Shown: positions 57,114-64,000 of the stretch, one piece after another
Layout of the letters: each line of letters begins with the position of its first letter
Position numbering within the stretch: position 1 is the first letter of the stretch
Source of the DNA: Exiguobacterium alkaliphilum 12/1
GTDB taxonomy: Bacteria > Bacillota > Bacilli > Exiguobacteriales > Exiguobacteriaceae
Assembly: GCF_000714435.1 (NCBI RefSeq)
Contig: NZ_JJMW01000008.1
Span: 1-64,000 of the forward strand
Direction: 5' to 3'
DNA: 64,000 bases
Notes under the pieces: model-generated
The model's database searches: none
What the model was told of the DNA's origin: nothing
Seen by the model: only the letters and a program-made list of their open reading frames with translations
Position numbers and translations under genes: made by a program

Positions 57114-58706
57114 ATGGTAGATTATTCAACTTCGGTACTATCACTCGTACCGGCATTACTGGCCATTATTATGGCCATCACAACGCGGAAAGTCATTCCG
57201 TCGCTTGGCGTCGGGATTATCGCAGGGGTGTTGCTCTTGCATAACTTCAATCCGCTCGACTCGATCTCATACTTATGGTCAAACGTTCTCGCCTTGTTCT
57301 GGTCGGACGGCGAGTTGAATGAGTGGAACGTGCTCTTGATCGCGTTCTTGCTCTTACTCGGTATTTTGTCGTCAATCATTCAAACGTCAGGCGGAGCCCG
57401 GGCGTTCGGTGAGTGGGCGGCTGCAAACGTCAAGACGGCACGCGGCGCACGCCTCGTCTCGTTCGGACTCGGGATTTTGATTTTCATTGATGATTACTTT
57501 AACAGTTTGGCTGTCGGTAACATCAGTCGTCCGCTAACGGACCGGAAAAAAGTCTCACGTGCGAAACTCGCGTATACGATCGACTCGACGGCCGCACCGG
57601 TCTGTGTCATCAGCCCGCTCTCAAGTTGGGGGGCATACATCATCGCACTCATCGCCGGTATCTTGGCGAAATACTCGATTGACAGCTATTCGTCGCTCTC
57701 GGCATTCATTCAAATGATTCCGATGAACTTCTATGCCATCTTCGCATTGCTCTTGACAGGCTATGTCGCCTTCACAGGTCTCGCGATCGGGCCGATGCGT
57801 ACGCATGAGCTCCGCGCGCTTCAAGGCGAGCTATATGACGTATCAAAAGGTGCTCCGATGGGCATGAGTGAAGACATTAAAGAACACGACAACGGGAAAG
57901 TTCGTGACTTGATCGTACCGATCCTCGTGTTGATCGTCGCGACCGTGTCGGCCATGCTCTATACGGGCGGTCAGGCGCTCGCGGCAGACGGTCAAGCGTT
58001 CTCGCTCCTCGGTGCGTTCGAGTCGACTGACGTCACGCGTTCACTCGTGGCCGGAGCCGTCATCAGTTTGATTGTCACGTTCTTGCTTTTAATCGGCCGT
58101 AAGATTCCGGCTGGTGACTATGGACGCGCGACATGGGCCGGAATTCGGGCGATGTGGCCGGCAGTCCTCATCCTCTTATTCGCTTGGACAATCATCGCGG
58201 TCATCGGTGACATGAGAACAGGGGACTACTTGGCGAGCTTCGTCACGGATCGCATCGCAGCCTCGTACTTGCCGCTCATCTTGTTCGCGATCGCCGGACT
58301 CATGGCGTTCTCGACCGGGACGAGCTGGGGGACGTTCGGTCTCATGCTCCCGATCGGGGCGGACTTGATCATGGCGGTCGAACCGGAGCTCTTGCTCCCG
58401 ACGCTCGCAGCCGTCTTAGCAGGTGCCGTGTTCGGTGACCACTGTTCACCGATCTCGGACACAACGATTCTCAGTTCGACGGGTGCCGGTTCGCACCATA
58501 TCGATCACGTGTTGACGCAGCTCCCGTACGCATCGATTGCGGCTGGTGTCTCTGCGATCGGGTACTTGGTACTCGGGATCACGACATCGATGTGGATCGG
58601 TTTCTTCGTAGCATTCGCGGCGTTCGTCGTCATGCTCGTCGTCGCTCAAATCATCTCGAAACGCGGACGTGTCCCGGCAGAAATCCGGGCCGAGCGCGAA
58701 GCGTAA
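57114..58706 (+). CDS. NhaC-family antiporter, probable lysine transporter (LysW-like)
   Basis: A 530-residue membrane protein with about twelve helices of the NhaC superfamily. Conserved features include the IFIDDYFNSLAVG segment near residues 123-135, the Ser/Ala-rich substrate region TIDSTAAPVCVISPLSSWG, and the late GDHCSPISDTT motif. NhaC members exchange Na+ and H+, but those behind lysine riboswitches have been proposed as lysine transporters (LysW). The riboswitch upstream makes lysine transport the likely role. GAGGAGGAAATC supports ATG 57114; the upstream frame runs into the riboswitch. Confidence 0.88.
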   Translation: MVDYSTSVLSLVPALLAIIMAITTRKVIPSLGVGIIAGVLLLHNFNPLDSISYLWSNVLALFWSDGELNEWNVLLIAFLLLLGILSSIIQTSGGARAFGEWAAANVKTARGARLVSFGLGILIFIDDYFNSLAVGNISRPLTDRKKVSRAKLAYTIDSTAAPVCVISPLSSWGAYIIALIAGILAKYSIDSYSSLSAFIQMIPMNFYAIFALLLTGYVAFTGLAIGPMRTHELRALQGELYDVSKGAPMGMSEDIKEHDNGKVRDLIVPILVLIVATVSAMLYTGGQALAADGQAFSLLGAFESTDVTRSLVAGAVISLIVTFLLLIGRKIPAGDYGRATWAGIRAMWPAVLILLFAWTIIAVIGDMRTGDYLASFVTDRIAASYLPLILFAIAGLMAFSTGTSWGTFGLMLPIGADLIMAVEPELLLPTLAAVLAGAVFGDHCSPISDTTILSSTGAGSHHIDHVLTQLPYASIAAGVSAIGYLVLGITTSMWIGFFVAFAAFVVMLVVAQIISKRGRVPAEIRAEREA

Positions 58707-58711
58707 TCGTC

Positions 58712-58751
58712 AAAGCAGGCATGTCCCATTTCGGGGCATGCCTGCTTTTTT
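58712..58751 (+). terminator. terminator of the lysine transporter gene
   Basis: AAAGCAGGCATG (58712-58723) pairs perfectly with CATGCCTGCTTT (58737-58748), with more T following. Confidence 0.92.
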
Positions 58752-58763
58752 CTCTCCGCATTC

Positions 58764-58796
58764 AAAAAACCCTTTCCGCGTGCGCGGAAAGGGTTG
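58764..58796 (-). terminator. terminator of the minus-strand peptide-binding gene
   Basis: AACCCTTTCCGCG (58768-58780) pairs with CGCGGAAAGGGTT (58783-58795). On the minus strand it is followed by TTTTTT, so it ends the convergent gene. Confidence 0.9.
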
Positions 58797-58800
58797 TCGA

Positions 58801-60429
58801 TTAGTTGACGTCCAACCATTTGAAGCTAGCGTCAGCTCCGAACGGGTGACGGTACATGTTCTCGATGTTCGTACGCTCGAGGTACGCCTCACCTTTTTGG
58901 TAAATCGGTGCGATGGCGAAGTCTTCTTCAAGCAAGACGCGTTCCGCTTCTTGCATCGTCTCCCAACGCTTCATCTCATCGGCTTCTTTCTTCGCTTCTT
59001 GAACGAGCTTGTCGTACTCTTCGTTCGAGTAGGCCATCCGGTTGAACGGACCGTCGGTGACCCACATGTCGAGATACGTCATCGGATCTTGATAGTCAGG
59101 GCCCCAGCCGGCAGCAGAAACGTCATAGTCGCCCGCGCCTTCAAGTTCGAGGAAGTTTTTGAACGGTTGTTGCTTAATGTTGAGTGTAAGTCCTGGCAAG
59201 TTCTTCTCGAGCTCACCTTTGATGAACTCGTTCACTTTCTTGAACGCTTCTTCGTCACGTGAGAGAAACTCAAGTTCGATTGTCTCGACACCGAGTTCAG
59301 CCAAGCCTTTCTCCCATGCTGCTTTCGCCTCGTCGACGTTGTAGCTGAGGAGGTCCGGATACTTCTCGCGGAAGTCGGCACCGTCAGACGTGTACGTGAA
59401 GTCTTTCGCGACGATGAAGTTCGCTGGCTGTGAACCGTCCGTCAAGATGACGTCGGTGACGCCTTGTTTGTCGAACCCTTTTGCGAGCGCCTCGCGGATG
59501 TTGACGTTTTGGAGCGCCTCGTTCTTTTGGTTGAAGCGCAAGAAGTTGATGCGTGCGTCAGCACGCGTCTTGAACTCGTCGCTGTCTTGGAATTGCGGTA
59601 CGAATTCAGATGAGAGGAGCGTATAGTCCGCCTCCTCTGATTCGAACAAGTTGACGCCTGTCGAGACATCTTTCACGACTTTGACGTTGATCGTCTCCAT
59701 CTTCACGTTGTCTGCATCCCAATAGTCCGGGTTTTTCTTATATACCCAGCCCGTATTGTCTTGCCAGCTCTCGAGCACGTAAGGACCGTTATAGAGTGTC
59801 TTGTCGACAGAAGTCGCGAACGCTTCGCCTTGTTCTTCGACGAATTCTTGTTTTTGTGGCATATACGTCGGGAAGCCAGTCAACCCGAGGAAGTATGGAG
59901 CCGGTGCTTCGAGTGTGACTTCGAGCGTCTTCTCGTCGAGTGCTTTGACACCGAGGTCGTCGACGTCGGCTTCTCCTGCGAGGATGCTGTTGGCGTTTTT
60001 CAAGTCTTGCAAGATGTAGGCGTACTCGGCACCCGTCTCAGGGTTCAAGGCGCGTTTCCATGAGTAAACGAAATCGTCGGCCGTAATTGGTGAGCCGTCA
60101 GACCAGTTGGCGTCACGTAATTTGAATGTGTATGTAAGGCCGTCCTCTGACACGTCGACATCTTCTGCGATCCCTGGTGTCGGTTGGTTGTTCTCATCGA
60201 GTCGATACAGTCCCTCGAAGACGTTGTTCGTTACGATGATTGACGTTGAATCCGTCGTCAGCGTCGGATCAAGCTGTGGCAAGTCCGTCGCCGAAACGAG
60301 TGTGATTTCTTTTTTCGCGTCGCCTGATGAAGAACCTTCAGAAGAGCTTGATGATTCTTCGCCGCCTCCGCAAGCTGCTGTGGCGAGTAATGCGACTCCC
60401 GATAAAGCTAACCATTTCTTGTTGCGCAT
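58801..60429 (-). CDS. oligopeptide-binding lipoprotein OppA-like
   Basis: A 542-residue solute-binding protein of ABC family 5. The signal ends LATAAC with Cys20 lipidated, followed by a Ser/Gly/Glu linker. The SBP_bac_5 core is present: LDPTLTTDST, the GLTYTFKLRDANWSDGSPITADDFVYSWKR-type region (split here across residues 95-125), YDVSAAGWGPDYQDP and the terminal ENMYRHPF. GGGAGGAA precedes the ATG. No permease or ATPase genes are adjacent and terminators flank it, so it is an orphan receptor that must use a distant transporter. CodY control would be usual for such genes; I see only a poor box. Confidence 0.92.
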   Translation of the reverse strand: MRNKKWLALSGVALLATAACGGGEESSSSSEGSSSGDAKKEITLVSATDLPQLDPTLTTDSTSIIVTNNVFEGLYRLDENNQPTPGIAEDVDVSEDGLTYTFKLRDANWSDGSPITADDFVYSWKRALNPETGAEYAYILQDLKNANSILAGEADVDDLGVKALDEKTLEVTLEAPAPYFLGLTGFPTYMPQKQEFVEEQGEAFATSVDKTLYNGPYVLESWQDNTGWVYKKNPDYWDADNVKMETINVKVVKDVSTGVNLFESEEADYTLLSSEFVPQFQDSDEFKTRADARINFLRFNQKNEALQNVNIREALAKGFDKQGVTDVILTDGSQPANFIVAKDFTYTSDGADFREKYPDLLSYNVDEAKAAWEKGLAELGVETIELEFLSRDEEAFKKVNEFIKGELEKNLPGLTLNIKQQPFKNFLELEGAGDYDVSAAGWGPDYQDPMTYLDMWVTDGPFNRMAYSNEEYDKLVQEAKKEADEMKRWETMQEAERVLLEEDFAIAPIYQKGEAYLERTNIENMYRHPFGADASFKWLDVN

Positions 60430-60655
60430 TGTGATTCCTCCCGAAAATTCTGATTGTTTCGAATATAGTGTTTATTAAACTACAATTATTATGAATACGC
60501 AATTTATTTTTCTTAATTATTCGAAAATATAAACATTAGTGAAATACCTATCAAACGACCCTTTTATTCAGTAGAATGGAAAAATCGTCGGATGATTATA
60601 CGTTATGCATGTATAGTTATTCGTCAGACGTCAAAGCAAGTGGAGGTCGTTTTGA

Positions 60656-62059
60656 ATGAAGGCACAGACAGCCGGAATCGGCTTTTTCGGTCTCGCAGCA
60701 ATGGTCGTTGGTACGATGATTGGCGGCGGGGCGTTTAATTTACCAGGTGCGATGGCGCAAGGGGCAGGGGTCGGATCCGTTTTGATTGGGTGGTCGATTA
60801 CCGGGCTCGGCATGATCATGCTGGCGTTCGTCTTTCAATTTTTAGCGAATATGCGTCCGGAACTCGACGGTGGGATTTATGCGTATGCGAAGGAGGGATT
60901 CGGTCGCTTCATCGGATTCAACAGCGGTTGGGGCTACTGGATGTCCGCCTGGATCGGCACGGTCGCGAACATCACCCTCATCTTCAGCACGCTCAGCTAC
61001 TTCTTCCCCATCTTTTCGGCTGAGCATCGAACGTTTCGGTTGCTGATGAGCGCACTCCTCATCTGGGGATTGTTTTGGTTGATTCGGAGGGGGATGCGCG
61101 AGGCCGCGCTCCTGAATATCGTCACGACGATCGCCAAGCTCGTGCCGCTCTTCCTCTTCATCATCTTGATTTTGTTCGCGTTTCGAATTGAGACGTTCCA
61201 AATCGATTTTTGGGGAAGCGATGGCTTCAGCTGGTCGCACGTGTTTCCTCAAGTCAAATCAACGATGCTCGTCACACTTTGGGCGTTCGTCGGGATTGAA
61301 GGGGCGGTCGTCCTCTCGTCTCGTGCGCGCCATAAGCGCGATGTCGGACGGGCGACGGTCATCGGACTCGTCGGGACGCTTCTCATCTATATGATGATTT
61401 CGATTTTCTCATTCGGGGTGATGACGCAAGAACAGCTAGCGGCGCTCCCGGAACCGTCGATGGCGTACGTGCTCGAGGCGGTCGTCGGTCCGATTGGCGC
61501 GACGTTCATCAACATCGGCCTACTCGTTTCACTTGGGGGTGCCCTACTCGGTTGGACGATTTTAGCGACCGAAATCTCTTATGTGGCGAGCCGGGACGGG
61601 GTGTTCCCGCGCGTGTTCAATCGATTGAATCGAAATGAGACGCCTGTGAACGCGCTGTTCATCACGCAACTGTTCACTCAAATCGTGACGGTCATCGCGC
61701 TTTTCTCCGAACAGACGTATTTGGTACTGTCGAGCATCGCCGGAATCGCGGCGCTCGTCCCTTACTTGTTCTCGGCGCTATTTGGATGGAAAGAAGCACG
61801 GCGCATGCACGCGCGCCGCATGCTCGTCGTGTCGGGCATCGCCTCGCTGTACGCCGCTTGGTTGCTCTATGCGTCTGGCATCGAGTACGTCCTCATCGCG
61901 ATGATTTTATACGCACCAGGGATCTTCGTGTTCATGGTGGCGGAACGGGAGCAGGGACGTCCGTTTCTCAGCCGGATGCAATATGCGATTGCCGTCCTGA
62001 TTCTCCTCGCCGCCACGTATGGCGTGTATGGGCTGGTGACGGCGACGATTGCGCTATAA
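60656..62059 (+). CDS. APC family amino acid antiporter (basic amino acid/polyamine type)
   Basis: A 467-residue membrane protein with about twelve helices. The first helix carries GTMIGGGAFNLPG (about 19-31), typical of the ArcD/YvsH/LysP-type antiporter group in the APC superfamily, and later DGGIYAYAKEGFG and GALLGWTILATEI segments fit. ArcD-like members exchange arginine for ornithine; YvsH is a predicted lysine transporter. The substrate is therefore probably a cationic amino acid. No lysine aptamer is visible in the 226-base upstream region. The AAGTGGAGGTCG site precedes the ATG. Confidence 0.87.
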   Translation: MKAQTAGIGFFGLAAMVVGTMIGGGAFNLPGAMAQGAGVGSVLIGWSITGLGMIMLAFVFQFLANMRPELDGGIYAYAKEGFGRFIGFNSGWGYWMSAWIGTVANITLIFSTLSYFFPIFSAEHRTFRLLMSALLIWGLFWLIRRGMREAALLNIVTTIAKLVPLFLFIILILFAFRIETFQIDFWGSDGFSWSHVFPQVKSTMLVTLWAFVGIEGAVVLSSRARHKRDVGRATVIGLVGTLLIYMMISIFSFGVMTQEQLAALPEPSMAYVLEAVVGPIGATFINIGLLVSLGGALLGWTILATEISYVASRDGVFPRVFNRLNRNETPVNALFITQLFTQIVTVIALFSEQTYLVLSSIAGIAALVPYLFSALFGWKEARRMHARRMLVVSGIASLYAAWLLYASGIEYVLIAMILYAPGIFVFMVAEREQGRPFLSRMQYAIAVLILLAATYGVYGLVTATIAL

Positions 62060-62061
62060 CT

Positions 62062-62095
62062 AAAAATCACTGACCGCGTTGGTCAGTGATTTTTT
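62062..62095. terminator. bidirectional terminator at 62062-62095
   Basis: AAAAATCACTGACC (62062-62075) pairs with GGTCAGTGATTTTT (62081-62094), flanked by A and T runs. It serves both converging genes, and the minus-strand stop codon (62083-62085) lies inside the stem. Confidence 0.93.
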
Positions 62096-63999
62096 TCGTT
62101 CTTCTGGTGCGTCAACAGTTCGATGACGCGTTCAGGCGGCATCGGTTTGGCGTATAAGAACCCCTGGAACGAGTCGCAGTCGGTCGTTCGCAAATGGTCG
62201 AGCATCTCTTCATCCTCGACGCCTTCTGCAACGACGTGAAGGTTCAAGCTCTTACCGAGGTGGACGATGACATCAAGCAGATGTGATTTTGAAGCGAGCC
62301 AATCGTCTAAAAAAACTTTATCGATCTTCAGTTCGTCGACTGGGAACGATTTCAAGTATTGGAGCGAGGAGAAGCCTGTACCGAAGTCATCAATCGACAG
62401 GCGGTAGTCGAGACGTTTAATTTGATTCATCCGAGCGATAATCTCCTCGGTCTGCTGCATGACGAGACTTTCTGTGATTTCGAGAATCATGTCCGTCGGA
62501 TTCAAATGCAGCTGTTGTTTAATGTTTCGAAGCGTATTGATGAAGCTCTCGCTTCGGAATTGGTTCGGCGAGATGTTGACGGCCATCGACAACGAATGGT
62601 CGACGAGCGGTTGCCACACCTTCAACTGTTTCGCCGCTTCTAAGATGACCCAGTTGTTGATCGGAACGATGAGCGCCATCTCTTCGGCGAGCGGGATGAA
62701 CTCGGACGGCGGGATTTGGCCGAGCTCGTCGTGATGCCAGCGCAGCAATGCCTCGAATCCGATGAGTCGATCCGTCTTCAACTCATACTTCGGTTGATAC
62801 TCTAGATAGAAATGTTTTTCTTCAAGCGCTTGATAGAGTGCTTTTTCAATATGGATTTGACGTGAGAACGCGTCGTCCATGTCTTTCGTGACGAATTGGA
62901 TCGTCCCGACCCCGATTCGCTTGCCTTTGAACAAGGCGCTTTCCGCCCGAGCGTACAGTTCTTCGAGCGAATTTGTCGCTGACGGATAGAAGACACAACC
63001 GATGGAAATCGACAACATAATAGAATGATGATAGATGCGAAACGGTCGTTGCAACTCATATTGCAGTTGGCGCAACAATCGGAACACATCTTCTTTCGAT
63101 TCCTCTAAGAACAACACGCCGAACAAACCGCCAGATGGATGGAACATGACGCTCGTGTCTGGGAGATGGCGGCACGCGCGCTCTTTGATTTGAAGCAACA
63201 ACTCGTTTCCGACACGAGAGCCGAACGATTCATTGATGATTTTAAAGCGATCAATATCGAACAGGGCGATATGGACGATTCCTTCGGATTGATCAGCGAG
63301 CTGAAGAATGTCGCGATATTCGCGCAACCAGCCTTTCTTGTTCAGTAGGCCGGTCAAGTCGTTATGATACGCTAAATACTCGACTTCACGTTCAAGCCGT
63401 TTCTTGTCGGAGACGTCGAAGCCGAACGCCGTATATTGGAGCACCTCGCCCTGTTCACTTAAAATCGGGACGACGGTCAAATTGAGCCAGCAGACGTTCG
63501 TCGTATGCCGTTTCGATTGAATCGGCATCTCGCCGTTCCAAATTCGATCAGACAGAAGGGCCGATCGAACCGTTTCGGCGATAGGTTGTTTCGCATGCAT
63601 CGGGTGGACGAGGTCGAACCAGTCCCGACCGATTAAGTGGTGCTCCGATTCACCGATCAATTCACAGAGCATCGGATTGACGGCCGTGATTCTCCCGTCG
63701 GCATCGGCGGATAAGTAATACGTCGTCTGTTCAATCATCGCCTGGAAGTGATGCAACAAGTTGAACTGTTCGGTACTGATGAGCGGGCCGAACCCTTTCG
63801 GTAAAAAGGCAAGGAAGTAGCCGGTATAGCCGGCGATGGCGAATGATTGCAAATAAGCGGTCGCATAGACGAGCGACCCGTCTTTATGTTGGAACGGCGT
63901 CATCGCCGTCGTCGAGAACGGATATTGGAGGAGCAGGGGTGCCCACGTTTCGAGCGCACTGTCTAACTGTTCGACGACAGGCAACGCTTGGTGGAGCAC
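62083..63999 (-). CDS. PAS-GGDEF-EAL protein, 5' end beyond the window
   Basis: At least 638 residues of a c-di-GMP protein. A PAS domain (about residues 105-210, with [12 protein letters not shown]) leads to a GGDEF domain and a C-terminal EAL domain. The cyclase signature is replaced by GGLFG near residue 290, so cyclase activity should be lost. The phosphodiesterase residues are kept: FEALLRW near 415, [32 protein letters not shown] and AEGVEDE. The GTG at the window edge may be internal, since an upstream PAS-like segment continues to the boundary. It likely senses through PAS and degrades c-di-GMP. Confidence 0.88.
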   Translation of the reverse strand: MLHQALPVVEQLDSALETWAPLLLQYPFSTTAMTPFQHKDGSLVYATAYLQSFAIAGYTGYFLAFLPKGFGPLISTEQFNLLHHFQAMIEQTTYYLSADADGRITAVNPMLCELIGESEHHLIGRDWFDLVHPMHAKQPIAETVRSALLSDRIWNGEMPIQSKRHTTNVCWLNLTVVPILSEQGEVLQYTAFGFDVSDKKRLEREVEYLAYHNDLTGLLNKKGWLREYRDILQLADQSEGIVHIALFDIDRFKIINESFGSRVGNELLLQIKERACRHLPDTSVMFHPSGGLFGVLFLEESKEDVFRLLRQLQYELQRPFRIYHHSIMLSISIGCVFYPSATNSLEELYARAESALFKGKRIGVGTIQFVTKDMDDAFSRQIHIEKALYQALEEKHFYLEYQPKYELKTDRLIGFEALLRWHHDELGQIPPSEFIPLAEEMALIVPINNWVILEAAKQLKVWQPLVDHSLSMAVNISPNQFRSESFINTLRNIKQQLHLNPTDMILEITESLVMQQTEEIIARMNQIKRLDYRLSIDDFGTGFSSLQYLKSFPVDELKIDKVFLDDWLASKSHLLDVIVHLGKSLNLHVVAEGVEDEEMLDHLRTTDCDSFQGFLYAKPMPPERVIELLTHQKNEKNH

Positions 64000-64000
64000 C

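Noticed and set aside
60515..60535. Possible CodY box upstream of the oppA-like gene
   Set aside because: The best match to AATTTTCWGAAAATT has at least four mismatches including the central position, so it is not better than expected by chance in AT-rich DNA.

Overview
The window is a chromosomal segment of a Bacillales-type Firmicute. The GC content is moderate (roughly low fifties by eye), Shine-Dalgarno sites are strong, and gene order matches Bacillus subtilis in three blocks: purEKBCSQLFMNHD, yerA-yerC-pcrB-pcrA-ligA-camS, and a Staphylococcus-like lysC-asd-dapA-dapB-dapH-...-alr-lysA operon. My best guess is Exiguobacterium; this is an inference from gene order and base composition, not a search. 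I see no rRNA, tRNA, CRISPR array, insertion sequence or prophage.

Layout. 1-13150: a small NETI-motif protein, then the complete 12-gene de novo purine operon. Its leader carries paired PurR boxes, a sigma-A promoter and a guanine-type purine riboswitch with a terminator. 13200-28030: a membrane-bound CHASE4-GGDEF-EAL protein, an adenine-deaminase-like enzyme behind a CcpA (cre) site, a TrpR-like regulator, a K+ transporter, PcrB, PcrA, LigA, a sortase-anchored (LPMTG) surface protein and the lipoprotein CamS. 28050-31640: a class-B J-protein and ClpB behind a perfect CtsR operator. 31640-37970: mixed small operons (HemY with a radical SAM/SPASM enzyme, glutaminase, CHAD protein, MATE transporter, two or more small membrane proteins). 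37980-42350: two nested palindromic intergenic elements, nagA-nagB, a LytR-CpsA-Psr enzyme and the GntR regulator NagR. 42350-43940: an AlaX-type tRNA editing protein and a GNAT protein.

43970-52220: lysine riboswitch 1 and the lysC-asd-dapA-dapB-dapH-ilvE-alr-lysA operon, in which lysC appears to hold an internal start for a separate regulatory subunit. 52240-56760: small accessory genes, a second adenine deaminase, and a perfect cre site upstream of two tiny reading frames. 56760-58750: lysine riboswitch 2 controlling an NhaC-family transporter, so lysine synthesis and probable uptake respond to the same ligand 13 kb apart. 58760-64000: an orphan oligopeptide-binding lipoprotein, an amino acid antiporter, and a PAS-GGDEF-EAL protein cut by the window end.

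The most interesting content is regulatory: three riboswitches, PurR, CtsR and cre sites, and the lysC internal start. No single locus looks like a wholly new system. The best candidates for follow-up are the hemY-radical SAM pair, the aminotransferase in the lysine operon, the palindromic elements at 37991-38265 and the microORFs near 53650-53890.
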